NCBI RefSeq assembly: GCF_020535245.1 | Contig: NZ_CP084910.1 | Location: 1,340,501 to 1,404,500, forward strand | Direction of reading: 5' to 3' | DNA: 64,000 nt | From: Asticcacaulis sp. AND118 | GTDB taxonomy: Bacteria > Pseudomonadota > Alphaproteobacteria > Caulobacterales > Caulobacteraceae | In this document: positions 8,921 through 18,577 of the stretch, piece after piece | Layout: every line of letters starts with the position of its first letter | How positions within the stretch are numbered: position 1 is the stretch's first letter | Notes under the pieces: model-generated | What the model was told of the DNA's origin: nothing | Database searches by the model: none | Seen by the model: only the letters and a program-made list of their open reading frames with translations | Made by a program: the position numbers and the translations under genes

Positions 8921-9679
8921 TTACTGCGCGCCGCCTTCGATCACGCGGGGCATGTCTTTCATGATGCCGAGGCGTTTGGCCACCTCGGTATAGGATTCGA
9001 TCACGTCGCCCATATCGCGGCGGAAACGGTCCTTGTCGAGCTTTTCGCCCGACGCCGTGTCCCACAGGCGGCACGAATCCGGGCTGATCTCGTCGGCCAG
9101 GATGACGCGCGCGAACTCGCCTTCGAACAGGCGGCCGAACTCGATCTTGAAATCCACCAGCGTGATGCCGACGGCGGCGAACAGGCCGCACAAGAAGTCG
9201 TTGACGCGCAGCGTCATGGCCAAAATGTCGTCGATTTCCTGAGTCGTGGCCCAGTTGAAGGCCGTGATGTGTTCTTCCGTAATCATGGGATCGCCCATCT
9301 CGTCGTTCTTGTAGTAGAACTCGATGATCGAGCGCGGAAGCTGCTGGCCTTCGGGCAGGTTGAAGCGCTTGGCCATCGAACCGGCGACGACGTTGCGGCA
9401 GACGACCTCCAGCGGAATGATCTCGACTTCGCGGATCAGTTGCTCACGCAAGGACAGGCGCTTGATGAAGTGGTTCTGGACGCCGATATTGGTCAGCCTG
9501 GTCATCACGAACTCGCTGATGCGGTTGTTGATGACGCCCTTGCCTTCGAGTTGCGCCTTCTTCTCGCCGTTGAAGGCGGTGGCGTCGTCCTTGAAGTACT
9601 GAACCAGTGTGCCGGGCTCAGGGCCTTCGTACAGAATCTTGGCCTTGCCTTCGTAGATCTTCTTGCGGCGGGTGGTCAT
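8921..9679 (-). CDS. purC: Phosphoribosylaminoimidazole-succinocarboxamide synthase
   Basis: 252 residues. It joins aspartate to CAIR in step 8 of purine synthesis. SAICAR synthetase signatures are visible: [14 protein letters not shown] at the start, [35 protein letters not shown], and [10 protein letters not shown] followed by [15 protein letters not shown]. The ATG at 9679 is chosen because homologues begin [14 protein letters not shown]; the open frame upstream runs into the divergent DUF1476 promoter region. First gene of the purC-S-Q-L run. Confidence 0.97.
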   Translation of the reverse strand: MTTRRKKIYEGKAKILYEGPEPGTLVQYFKDDATAFNGEKKAQLEGKGVINNRISEFVMTRLTNIGVQNHFIKRLSLREQLIREVEIIPLEVVCRNVVAGSMAKRFNLPEGQQLPRSIIEFYYKNDEMGDPMITEEHITAFNWATTQEIDDILAMTLRVNDFLCGLFAAVGITLVDFKIEFGRLFEGEFARVILADEISPDSCRLWDTASGEKLDKDRFRRDMGDVIESYTEVAKRLGIMKDMPRVIEGGAQ

Positions 9680-9923
9680 GGCGCCATCTCCAGAAAGGGC
9701 AGCGCATGTGCAGACGTCGGAATAGTCAAACCGTCCGGGCCAGCCGGGGGGATAGTCGGAGAAGGTTTGAAAAGGCGTCTGCCGCACGGCTGTGAAAGAG
9801 GCATCCGAGGGATGCGATTGGGTGCAGCCAATAATCAAAAACTTTTGTGATGTAAATGACGGTTTGTGTTGCACGGGGTCATGGCGCGCATTAAAACCGG
9901 AATGACAAGTGAGGTTTATCCCT

Positions 9924-10247
9924 ATGACGACGTTTGATGACCGATCCAAAGGTTTCGAAGCGCAGTTCGCCCAGAGTGAAGAGTTTGAATTCAAGGCCGT
10001 AGCGCGCCGTAACCGCATGCTCGGCCTGTGGGCGGGGGAAAAGATGGGCCTGTCCGGCGACAGCCTCGAAAACTACGCCAAGGCCGTGGTCCGCGCCGAC
10101 TTCGAACAGCCGGGCGAGGAAGACGTGATTCGCAAGGTGCTGGGCGACCTTACCGCCTCCAACCTTCCGGTGCGGGAAACGGAGGTTCGGACCAAGGCGG
10201 TCGAGTTTCTGGCTCAGGCGCGTGAAGCGCTGAAGGGCGAGCAGTAA
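9924..10247 (+). CDS. DUF1476 protein, F1-ATPase zeta-subunit family
   Basis: 107 residues, beginning [39 protein letters not shown]1476 is the alphaproteobacterial zeta protein; in Paracoccus its N-terminal segment inserts into the F1 rotor and blocks ATP hydrolysis. The N-terminal inhibitory helix and the following four-helix part ([28 protein letters not shown]) are both present. The ATG at 9924 has GTGAGG upstream and fits the family N-terminus better than the GTG at 9909. Divergent from purC and followed by a terminator, so monocistronic. Confidence 0.9.
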   Translation: MTTFDDRSKGFEAQFAQSEEFEFKAVARRNRMLGLWAGEKMGLSGDSLENYAKAVVRADFEQPGEEDVIRKVLGDLTASNLPVRETEVRTKAVEFLAQAREALKGEQ

Positions 10248-10253
10248 CAATGG

Positions 10254-10277
10254 AACCCGGTCGCAAGGCCGGGTTTT
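10254..10277 (+). terminator. Intrinsic terminator after the DUF1476 gene
   Basis: AACCCGG (10254-10260) pairs with CCGGGTT and is followed by a T6 run. It begins 6 bases after the stop codon. Confidence 0.85.
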
Positions 10278-10294
10278 TTATGTTCGGGGGGACT

Positions 10295-10798
10295 GTGAAA
10301 AGAGCTATAGGATTTGTCGTCTGGTTACTGCTGGCCTGCGGGAGCGCTCATGCGCTCAGTCAGGGAGAACTTAACAGTTTCGTGGAGCCAGCGGACGTGG
10401 CCGGCTATCCCGATATGAAATTGCGAAACGCGCATCCCCACCTTTATCTGAAAGACGAAGGTGATTTCGATGGAGATGGTCAGGCTGAGCGTGTCGTTTT
10501 CTGGAAAACTGATCAGGGGCGAGTTTATATCGCCTCCCATCTCACCGGAAGTTACTTTCAGGAATTGCCGACCGGTACCCTCAGCCTGTCAAAGGATATG
10601 CCGCGCATGGGGCTGCGCACGGTCAAGCCGGGTGTCTATAAAACAGCTTGTGTCAAAGGGTATGGCAAGACCAACGTCAAGTGCGTGAAGTCGGTGACAC
10701 TGAAACGTGACGCTATCGAGGTTTTCACCTTCGAAGCCGCATCGACGCTCTATGTCTGGAACGGTAAGGCGTTCGACGTCTATCCGCTCAGCGACTAG
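10295..10798 (+). CDS. Small secreted protein of unknown function
   Basis: 167 residues from the GTG at 10295, which follows a GGGGGGA ribosome site; an in-frame ATG at 10280 is the alternative. A signal peptide is clear (basic KRA, then IGFVVWLLLACGSAHA). The mature part holds a calcium-loop-like DFDGDGQAE (about residue 58), as found in FG-GAP or EF-hand-like secreted proteins, and two Cys residues (CVKGYGKTNVKC) that could form a disulfide. I do not recognise the family. Its stop overlaps the 3' end of the convergent oxygenase-like gene. Confidence 0.65.
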   Translation: MKRAIGFVVWLLLACGSAHALSQGELNSFVEPADVAGYPDMKLRNAHPHLYLKDEGDFDGDGQAERVVFWKTDQGRVYIASHLTGSYFQELPTGTLSLSKDMPRMGLRTVKPGVYKTACVKGYGKTNVKCVKSVTLKRDAIEVFTFEAASTLYVWNGKAFDVYPLSD

Positions 10799-11499
10799 GC
10801 GAACCGGCCGGTCACCGCAAAGCGCGGGGCGCCGGCATAGGCGGCCAGCGACGCGACCGAGCGCGGCTGATCCCCGGCATAGAGGGCCAGATCGTTCAGG
10901 CGCGGCATGATCCCGCCTTCGATATCGCCCGACGGCGAATGGAACAGGATCTGTCCGCCCCAGTCCGAGCGCCAGTCGTGGGTGAAGTTCCACTCGAACG
11001 TCAAGGCCGCCTGAGCGTCGGTATGCATGGTGAAGAAATCGCCGGGGCGGTAGCCGGTGGCGGTCAGGCTTTGCAGTTTCAACCCCGAAAGCCCGGTCAG
11101 CTTTTCGCAGAGGGCGGCGAACTCCGCCGACCACAGCAGTTTGGCCAGTGCGAACAGCGGATGATCTTCGCCGAGATTCTGCAGGGCTTCTTTTGCGGTC
11201 AGGTCGTAACCGAGGTGCAGGAAGCTCAGGCCGGTCTGGGCGCGTTCGGCGGCGGCGGCGAGGCGGTCCTGAATTTCCGACGGGTTCAGCGTTTCAAGCT
11301 CGGTGCGCGACAGAACGTCCGGCTGGCCTTCTGCGTCGACCAGATGCAGTTCCCACAGGGTCTGTTGCTCCAGCGCATGATGGATGGCGTGGGCGTCTTC
11401 GTGCGACAGCGCGCCTTCGAGCCGGATGCGGCCCTTGCGGTTGAAGCGGTCGCGGTATCCGTCGAAATCGAAGGCGTCGGTCAGAAGGGTAAGGGACAT
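10795..11499 (-). CDS. 2-oxoglutarate/Fe(II) oxygenase-like protein, one iron ligand replaced
   Basis: 234 residues. The double-stranded beta-helix pattern of 2OG-Fe(II) oxygenases (prolyl 4-hydroxylase-like) is visible: GYRPGDFFTMHTD carries the HxD pair (H159, D161), then WGGQILFHSPSGDIE, then AGAPRFAVTGRF with the 2OG-binding Arg (R226). The distal His expected about 13 residues before that Arg (family pattern DHxVxxV) reads PRSVASL here, with Arg at 213. Iron binding is therefore doubtful. Start is the ATG at 11499. Transcribed towards the small secreted protein and downstream of the purB-side repeat. Confidence 0.75.
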   Translation of the reverse strand: MSLTLLTDAFDFDGYRDRFNRKGRIRLEGALSHEDAHAIHHALEQQTLWELHLVDAEGQPDVLSRTELETLNPSEIQDRLAAAAERAQTGLSFLHLGYDLTAKEALQNLGEDHPLFALAKLLWSAEFAALCEKLTGLSGLKLQSLTATGYRPGDFFTMHTDAQAALTFEWNFTHDWRSDWGGQILFHSPSGDIEGGIMPRLNDLALYAGDQPRSVASLAAYAGAPRFAVTGRFA

Positions 11500-11510
11500 G
11501 ATTTACTCCA

Positions 11511-11657
11511 TCCTCCCCCTGCGAAGTGGGGGAGCGGGGCGGCCCGTGCCGTGGCATTGAGCTTTAGCGAAAATGACGGAGGGGGCACTTGGCTGCGGTG
11601 GCCCCCTCCGTCAGCGACTTCGCGCTGACACCTCCCCCGCTGCGCAGGGGAGGAGGT
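11511..11657. repeat. Palindromic intergenic repeat, same family as at 5398
   Basis: CCTCC-CCTGCG-AG-GGGGGAG and TGACGGAGGGGG blocks occur as left and right arms in opposite orientation, with a 20-30 base centre. No protein is encoded. It separates purB and the oxygenase-like gene. Confidence 0.75.
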
Positions 11658-11660
11658 AAT

Positions 11661-12965
11661 CTATTCCCCGAACACGCGGGCGAAGATCGTATCGACGTGC
11701 TTGGTGTGGTAGCCGAGGTCGAAGAAGGGCTCCAGTTCTTCACGCGTGAAGAACTTCGACACATCCTCATCGGCGCTGAGAAAATCGAGGAAATTGCCTT
11801 CGCCGCGCCAGACGCGCATGGCGTTGCGCTGAACCGCCGAATAGCTGTCTTCGCGCGACATGCCCTTTTGCGTCAGGGCCAGAAGCACGCGCTGCGAATG
11901 GACGAGGCCACCCAGACGGTCGAGATTCTTCTGCATGTTTTCCGGATAGACCAGCAGGTTCTCGACCACGCCGGCCAGACGGCGCAGCGCAAAGTCCAGA
12001 TGCACGCAGGCGTCCGGCGCAATACCGCGTTCGACCGAAGAGTGCGAAATATCGCGTTCGTGCCACAGGGCGACGTTTTCCATCGCGGGCACCACCGCCG
12101 AACGCACCAGCCGGGCCAGACCGGTCAGGTTTTCGGTCAGGACCGGGTTGCGCTTGTGCGGCATGGCCGACGAGCCCTTCTGGCCCTTGGAGAAAAACTC
12201 CTCGGCTTCCAGCACCTCGGTGCGTTGCAGGTGGCGGATTTCGACGGCCAGGCGCTCGATCGAAGACGCTACGACGCCCAGCGCCGCGAAGAAGGCGGCG
12301 TGACGGTCGCGCGGGATGACCTGCGTCGAAACGGGCTCGATGCTCAGGCCCATCTTTTCGGCGACATAGAGTTCGACTTCGGGCGAGACGTTGGCGAAGG
12401 TGCCGACGGCGCCGGAAATGGCGCAGGTCGAGATTTCCTCGCGCGCGACTTCGAGGCGCTTACGGGCGCGAACGAATTCGGCGTAATAGCCGGCCAGCTT
12501 GAGGCCGAAGGTCACCGGCTCGGCGTGGATGCCGTGCGAACGGCCGACGGTCGCGGTGAACTTGTGTTCCAGCGCGCGCTTTTTCAGCGCCGCCAGCACC
12601 AGATCGGTACCTTCGAGCAGCAGATCGGCCGAGCGCTGAAGCTGAACCGCGAAACAGGTGTCCAGCACGTCCGACGAGGTCATGCCCTGGTGCAGGAAGC
12701 GGGCTTCCGGCCCGACGATTTCCGACACATGGGTCAGGAAGGCGATGACGTCGTGCTTCACCGTGCGTTCGATCTCGTCGATGCGGTCGGCGTCGAACTG
12801 CGCATCCTTGCCCTTGATCCACAGGGTTTCGGCGGCCTCGGTCGGGATGACGCCCAGTTCGGCCATTTTGGTGGCGGCGTGGGCCTCGATTTCGAACCAG
12901 ATCTTGTACTTGGTCGACGGGTCCCAGATGGCGGCGGCGTCCTGACGGGAATAACGGGGGATCAT
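11661..12965 (-). CDS. purB: Adenylosuccinate lyase
   Basis: 434 residues. It cleaves SAICAR to AICAR and adenylosuccinate to AMP. The superfamily signature KGQKGSSAMPHKRNPV (fumarase/ASL family) is present, with the catalytic His segment HQGMTSSDVLDTC and TVGRSHGIHAEPVTFG. The N-terminus MIPRYSRQDAAAIWDP at the ATG 12965 is the family start; the open frame runs 190 codons further upstream without similarity. It completes the local set of purine genes but is in a separate transcription unit. Confidence 0.97.
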   Translation of the reverse strand: MIPRYSRQDAAAIWDPSTKYKIWFEIEAHAATKMAELGVIPTEAAETLWIKGKDAQFDADRIDEIERTVKHDVIAFLTHVSEIVGPEARFLHQGMTSSDVLDTCFAVQLQRSADLLLEGTDLVLAALKKRALEHKFTATVGRSHGIHAEPVTFGLKLAGYYAEFVRARKRLEVAREEISTCAISGAVGTFANVSPEVELYVAEKMGLSIEPVSTQVIPRDRHAAFFAALGVVASSIERLAVEIRHLQRTEVLEAEEFFSKGQKGSSAMPHKRNPVLTENLTGLARLVRSAVVPAMENVALWHERDISHSSVERGIAPDACVHLDFALRRLAGVVENLLVYPENMQKNLDRLGGLVHSQRVLLALTQKGMSREDSYSAVQRNAMRVWRGEGNFLDFLSADEDVSKFFTREELEPFFDLGYHTKHVDTIFARVFGE

Positions 12966-13124
12966 GGCGAGGTCCGGTCTGAGGGGGATAAAAAGGTCGC
13001 GGTTCTGTTGGGCGGATGCGCCCTCCGAGTCAAGATTTAAATGTACTTTTCGCGCCGGGCAGGGTTTGGTAGGGCTAAGGGACTGACAGCGCTGACATAG
13101 GCGCGGAGATAAGGGAGAAACGGG

Positions 13125-14990
13125 ATGAAACAGGCGCTTCTGGCCGGCGTGGTGATGGCGTTCGCAGGCGGTGCGGCGACGGCCCAGCCGAACCTGCCGC
13201 GGCCCTATCAGTACCACTATATGGAGTTCCCGACGCTCAACCAGACGGGTTTTCAACCGCAGTCGCCCAAGATTGCCGTCTATGCCGTGCCGGAAGACGC
13301 GCCCGCGCCTGCCGGCAGGGAATGGCCCGCCGTCGATTGGGTGGTGAAGGACGCGGTCAACACCATTGTGCTGTCCGGCCGAAGCGAGCCCTTCGGTCTC
13401 AATGCCGGGTCCGGCAAGGTGGTGTATCAGATCGATTTTTCCGCCCTGACGACGCCGGGCAGCGGCTATGTGGTCGGGGTGAAACGCGGAGATTCCTATA
13501 AGGTCAGCGCGCCTTTCGATATTCGGGCTGATGTCTATCAATCATTGAAATATGACGCGCTGGCCTTCTTCTATCATCAGCGCGTCAGCGTGCCGATCGA
13601 GGCGACATATGTCGGCGAGCGCTTTGCCCGACCTGTGGCGCACGCGAAGGAGATCGTCACCTGCTGGGGACCGAAGGACCATCGCGGCAACCACTGGGGC
13701 GGTTGTCCCTATACGCTCGATGTCTCGAAGGGCTGGTACGACGCCGGAGATCAGGGCAAGTACGTCGTCAATGGCGGGATCAGCGTCTGGACGTTGATGA
13801 ACGCCTATGAGGTGGCGCGGGAAAAGGGCGATACTTCATTTGACGATGGCCGGGTGAAAATCCCCGAAGCGGGCAATGGCGTCAACGACCTGCTGGATGA
13901 GGTGCGCTTCGAGATGGACTTCCTGCTGGCCATGCAGGTACCAGAGAGCCAGACCCTGAATCTCCCGTTAGGTGATCAGCACAAGTCTCTGGACAAGCTC
14001 AAATTTACCCGTGTCGATGCGTCGGGTATGGCGCACCACAAGATGCATGATGAGCACTGGACGCCGGTGCCGACACTGCCGCACGAGGATAGGGAAAAGC
14101 GCGGTCTCAGCTACCCCTCGACGGCGGCGACGCTGAACCTCGCGGCGGTCGCCGCCCAGTGCGCGCGGGTCTTCAAAAGCGTGGACGATGCCTATGCCGA
14201 CCGTTGCCTGACGGCGGCCAAAAAGGCCTATGCCGCGGCGAAGCGCGTCCCCGATGCCTATGCCATCGATGTCCTGCCGGGCGGCGGCGGGGGCTATGGC
14301 GACGGCCACCTGAGCGACGAATTTTACTGGGCGGCGGCGGAGCTTTACGCCACGACCGGCGAGGCAGCCTATCTTGCCGACCTCAAGGCCTCGCCGCACG
14401 CTCTGAGCGTGGCGGACTTCAACTGGGGCCAGGTCGATACGCCCGGAACCCTGACGCTGGCGAGCGTCGATACACCATGGCGCGAGGCGGCACGCAAGGC
14501 AGTGATCGCCCGTGCCGATGCGCTTAAAAACGAAACCGCGGGGCAGGGCTATCGCATCGCCTTCGACCGGTCCTATGTCTGGGGCTCGACGGCGGACGTT
14601 ATGAACCGGGCGATGATTCTGGCTCGCGCAGCGGATTTCAGCGGCCATCGCGCCTATCGCGATGAGGCCCTCAACCTGATGGATTACGTTCTGGGCCGCA
14701 ACCCGCTGAATTTCAGCTATGTTTCCGGTTACGGCGAACGCGCCATGCAGCACCCGCACCACCGTTTCTGGGCGAATGACGGCAAACTGCCACCCCCGCC
14801 GCCGGGCGTCATCGCCGGTGGCCCGAACCAGAACCCCGGCGATCCCGACGCGCAGGCGGCGTTGAAAGGCTGCGCGCCGCAGATATGCTATGTCGACCTG
14901 ATCGGCAGCTATTCGACCAATGAGGTGGCGATCAACTGGAACGCGCCGCTGTTCTGGGTGGCGGCGTGGCTGGACGGAACCCGCAAGTAA
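13125..14990 (+). CDS. Secreted glycoside hydrolase family 9 endoglucanase
   Basis: 621 residues. A signal peptide covers residues 1-20 (cleaved after ATA), an N-terminal Ig-like CelD_N domain follows (about 40-135), then the (alpha/alpha)6 GH9 catalytic domain. The catalytic Asp motif SKGWYDAGDQGKYVVNGG (DAGD 206-209), the conserved HPHHRFW late in the domain, and DLIGSYSTNEVAINWNAPLFW with the acid Glu at about 600 are all present, so the enzyme looks active. The expected reaction is hydrolysis of beta-1,4-glucans or related plant glucans. Preceded by a GGGAGAAACGGG ribosome site. It is a stand-alone gene divergent from purB. Confidence 0.93.
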   Translation: MKQALLAGVVMAFAGGAATAQPNLPRPYQYHYMEFPTLNQTGFQPQSPKIAVYAVPEDAPAPAGREWPAVDWVVKDAVNTIVLSGRSEPFGLNAGSGKVVYQIDFSALTTPGSGYVVGVKRGDSYKVSAPFDIRADVYQSLKYDALAFFYHQRVSVPIEATYVGERFARPVAHAKEIVTCWGPKDHRGNHWGGCPYTLDVSKGWYDAGDQGKYVVNGGISVWTLMNAYEVAREKGDTSFDDGRVKIPEAGNGVNDLLDEVRFEMDFLLAMQVPESQTLNLPLGDQHKSLDKLKFTRVDASGMAHHKMHDEHWTPVPTLPHEDREKRGLSYPSTAATLNLAAVAAQCARVFKSVDDAYADRCLTAAKKAYAAAKRVPDAYAIDVLPGGGGGYGDGHLSDEFYWAAAELYATTGEAAYLADLKASPHALSVADFNWGQVDTPGTLTLASVDTPWREAARKAVIARADALKNETAGQGYRIAFDRSYVWGSTADVMNRAMILARAADFSGHRAYRDEALNLMDYVLGRNPLNFSYVSGYGERAMQHPHHRFWANDGKLPPPPPGVIAGGPNQNPGDPDAQAALKGCAPQICYVDLIGSYSTNEVAINWNAPLFWVAAWLDGTRK

Positions 14991-15046
14991 CAGGCTTCGA
15001 ACAAGGTTAATTTACCCGAACGGCGCGAGTTGGGTTGGCGTGAGGG

Positions 15047-15061
15047 TTAATAAGGCGTTAA
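15047..15061 (+). promoter_or_regulatory. CtrA-type box TTAA-N7-TTAA
   Basis: TTAA (15047-15050), seven bases, TTAA (15058-15061), 37 bases upstream of the start of the repeat-rich envelope protein gene. This matches the core of the Caulobacter CtrA cell-cycle regulator binding site. Binding is inferred, not shown. Confidence 0.45.
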
Positions 15062-15097
15062 ACTTGTCCCGGCTGATTTGTTTGTGAGGTGGCTGAG

Positions 15098-16372
15098 ATG
15101 AGGAACTGGACGCTGAAAACCGGGGCGTCGCTGCTGGCGCTGGCGGTATTTGCGTACGGCGCGGGCGCGATGGCGGGCGAAAAGAAGGCCCGTCCGGCCG
15201 TGCGGCCGGCTTCCGAAGCCGTGTTGACGGGCACGCCGTCCAGCTACGGTGCGTCCGGCGCGCAGGGCGTCTATATGGGCGAGGCGAAAGCGCCGGACGT
15301 CAGAAACCCGGACGTCAAAACCGACGTCAAAAAGGGCGACTGTCCCAAGGGCGCCATTGCCGGCGACCATCCGGACCTGCCGGCCTATGTGGTCAAGGAC
15401 GCCCGCCCCAATCAGTGCTATACGCGCCTGATGAAGGCCCCGGTGCTGGAAACCTACGCTGAAAAGGTGCTGGTCGAACCCGAACGCGTCGAAACGCGCA
15501 CCCTTCCCGAAGAATGGCGCTGGGCCGAGCGCAAGGTCATGGTCCAGCCCGAGCGCGTCGAGCGCAAGGTGATCCCGGCCGTCACCCGCAAGGTCTATGA
15601 AGAGCGCGTGGTGCAGGAAGCGTCGTGGCGTGAGGAAACCGTCCCGCCGGTCTATGAGAAGCGCATGGAAAGCGTCATGGTGCGCCCGGCGCGTCAGGAA
15701 TGGGTGCGCTCCGAAGGCATCGCCACGGGGGCGGCTCTGGTCACGCCGGGCGAGCATCGTCCGGTGCGTTATCGCGCCGACGGCATGCTGAGCTGGCCCG
15801 GCAAGGAGCCGGTGGTTATTCAGAGCGACGCCGAAACCACCGAATATCTGCAAAAAGGCTCGGCCCAGACCGTGTGGTGCCTGAAAGAAGTGCCTGCTGA
15901 ATATCGCCGCATGGAGCGCATGGTCGAGGTCGAGCCGGCCTCGGTCCGCCGCGTGAAGGTGCCGGCCCGCGTCGAAAAGGTCGAGCGCCTGATCATCGAA
16001 CGCGAGGAAGAGGTGGTCGAAAAGGTTATCCCGGCGACCTATCGCACCGAAAAGTACAAGGAAATCACCGCCCCGGCGCGCACCGAAAAGTACACGGTGC
16101 CGGCGGTCTACAAGACGGTGGACAAGACGCGCGCCGTGAAGGCCCCTGAGCCCGTGTGGCGCGAAGTCCTGTGTGAGCGCAACACCACCCCGGCCAAGGT
16201 GAAGGAGATTCAGATCGCCCTGACCAAGCGCGGGTACGATCCGGGTCCGGTCGACGGTACGCTGGGGACCAAGACCGTGGCGGCCATGCAGAAGTTCCAG
16301 GCCGATCAGGGCCTGCCGCAGGGCCAGATCTCGGTCGAGGCCGCTGAAGCGCTGGGTGTCAAGATCCGCTAA
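15098..16372 (+). CDS. Repeat-rich envelope protein with C-terminal peptidoglycan-binding domain
   Basis: 424 residues. An N-terminal signal peptide (LKTGASLLALAVFAYGAGAMA) is followed by a linker, then about 220 residues of degenerate repeats rich in Val, Glu, Arg and Lys with recurring phrases VEPERVE, PAVTRKVYEERV, PARVEKVERL, PATYRTEKYKEITAPARTEKYTVPAVYKTV. The C-terminus (about 365-420) is a PG_binding_1 domain (KEIQIALTKRGYDPGPVDGTLGTKTVAAMQKFQ). The repeats suggest an extended beta or fibre-like spacer anchored to the cell wall. The ATG at 15098 has GAGG upstream; GTG at 15089 is the alternative. A CtrA box upstream suggests cell-cycle timing. Confidence 0.8.
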   Translation: MRNWTLKTGASLLALAVFAYGAGAMAGEKKARPAVRPASEAVLTGTPSSYGASGAQGVYMGEAKAPDVRNPDVKTDVKKGDCPKGAIAGDHPDLPAYVVKDARPNQCYTRLMKAPVLETYAEKVLVEPERVETRTLPEEWRWAERKVMVQPERVERKVIPAVTRKVYEERVVQEASWREETVPPVYEKRMESVMVRPARQEWVRSEGIATGAALVTPGEHRPVRYRADGMLSWPGKEPVVIQSDAETTEYLQKGSAQTVWCLKEVPAEYRRMERMVEVEPASVRRVKVPARVEKVERLIIEREEEVVEKVIPATYRTEKYKEITAPARTEKYTVPAVYKTVDKTRAVKAPEPVWREVLCERNTTPAKVKEIQIALTKRGYDPGPVDGTLGTKTVAAMQKFQADQGLPQGQISVEAAEALGVKIR

Positions 16373-16390
16373 GTTATCGAAATGAATGGG

Positions 16391-16428
16391 TAGGGCCGAC
16401 GCCGGGGGACGAGCGCCGGCCCTTTTTT
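16391..16428 (+). terminator. Intrinsic terminator after the repeat-rich envelope gene
   Basis: GGGCCGACGC pairs with GCGCCGGCCC with one mismatch, followed by a T6 run, shortly after the stop codon. Confidence 0.8.
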
Positions 16429-16492
16429 ATTTTTCTAAGCGTGTCACCAAACGGCCTGTATCTGCGTATAAGTCACCAGAGCGCCATCCGAT

Positions 16493-16579
16493 AAAGTGGT
16501 CACCACTTTTCGGAAAAATTGCGCGACCACTCAAAAACTGAGAGCGAGATGATGTTTCCACTTTAAATTATCTCGCTCT
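16493..16579. repeat. Double palindrome upstream of msrP
   Basis: AAAGTGG-TCA-CCACTTT (16493-16509) is followed by AGAGCGAGAT (16541-16550) and its exact reverse complement ATCTCGCTCT (16570-16579). Together they fill the gap before msrP. The structure resembles the short dispersed intergenic palindromes of other alphaproteobacteria. It may be a regulatory site or a REP-like element. Confidence 0.7.
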
Positions 16580-16600
16580 AGACATTTACGGAGGCCGCCC

Positions 16601-17541
<941 letters not shown>

Positions 17542-17542
<1 letters not shown>

Positions 17543-18138
17543 TGAAGGCGAAACGCGGCTTTACGCCCGACATCGCCATCGTCTGCGCGGTTTGTCTGCT
17601 GCCGGCGTTGTGGTTGCTGTGGCGCTTTTTCAACAACGATCTCGGTGTCAATCCGGTCGAGACGGTGGTGCGGCAACTGGGCGTGTGGGGCTTGCGGCTT
17701 CTGGTGCTGGGCTTGGCTTTGACGCCGCTGGCGCGTATCTTCCGGCAGGGGCGTTTTATCCGCTGGCGGCGGCCCATCGGCCTGTTCGCCTTTGGCTATG
17801 TGAGCCTGCACCTGCTGAGCTATGTCGTCATCGATCAGTATTTCGACTGGGGGCAGATATGGGCGGACATCCTCAAGCGACCCTATATCACCTTCGGCAT
17901 GATCGCCTTCGCGCTGTTGATCCCGCTGGCGGCGACCTCGTTCAATGCGGCGATCAAACGGCTGGGCGGCGTGGTGTGGCGCAATCTGCATCGGCTGATC
18001 TATGTCATCGTGCCGCTGGGGGCTTTGCACTATTTCCTGCTCGTCAAGGCCGACAAGACTTTACCGCTGGTCTATGCCGCGATCATCGGCCTGCTTCTGG
18101 GCTGGCGCGTGTGGGAGTGGATAAGGCGCAGAGCCTGA
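17542..18138 (+). CDS. msrQ: Heme-binding membrane subunit MsrQ
   Basis: 198 residues with five to six hydrophobic segments. It is a ferric-reductase-like cytochrome b that passes quinol or flavin electrons to MsrP. The conserved His residues in YVSLHLLSYVV and WRNLHRLIYVIVPLGALHY are the likely heme ligands. It starts inside the msrP stop codon (ATG at 17542). Confidence 0.95.
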
Positions 18139-18177
18139 CATCCGCTCCGGTTATGGGGTGAAGGGGGCGAGCCCCCT

Positions 18178-18345
18178 TCAAATCGCCCCGACCTGCTTCA
18201 TGCTCAGCACGCCTTCGCGGCCGACGATCAGATGGTCGTGGATGGTGATTTTCAGCGGCTTGCCGGCGGCGATAATGGCCTTGGTCATGTCGATATCGCC
18301 CTGAGACGGCATCGGGTCGCCGGACGGGTGGTTGTGCATCATCCG
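18178..18345 (-). pseudogene. radC: 3' fragment of radC, truncated by the element insertion
   Basis: The minus-strand frame ending at TGA 18178-18180 encodes the end of the RadC JAMM-type domain: [19 protein letters not shown], then a conserved HDHLIVG segment and the C-terminus SMKQVGAI. Similarity stops abruptly just before the HNHPSG motif, at about 18337-18345, and a stop codon (TAA, 18352-18354) closes the frame upstream. The rest of radC must lie beyond the other end of the element, outside the window. The loss is clear from sequence; the direct cause, site-specific insertion, is inferred from the recombinase gene next to it. Confidence 0.9.
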
Positions 18346-18577
18346 ATGCCCTTAATTATGTGTTTGATATTAAAGGAATTTATGTGTTTTACTTTTTTAG
18401 TGGTGCCGGGATTTGGGAGCTGCATTTGATGCACTATCGTGATCGACACAATTGATCATGGTTGCATCCAGCCAATCCCGTTCAAGCACGACGCCACTCT
18501 ACACCTGTCTTTCTTTCGGATTTTGGGGACATTGATTTGTCGGGGGCAGCGCATAATCCTCGAGTGAAATATCCTCG
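18346..18577. other. Left end of the element, attachment-site region, no gene seen
   Basis: A/T-richer, non-coding stretch between the radC fragment and the first element gene. The recombination core should lie near 18337-18350, where RadC similarity ends. Serine recombinases usually recognise about 40-60 bases around a 2-base core, so the first part of this stretch is the likely attL arm. Confidence 0.55.

Noticed and set aside
11589-13040. 483-residue plus-strand open frame
   Set aside because: Antisense shadow of purB, whose family signatures are all on the minus strand.
18337-18577. tRNA gene as integration target
   Set aside because: No tRNA-like cloverleaf sequence was seen; the interrupted gene is radC.
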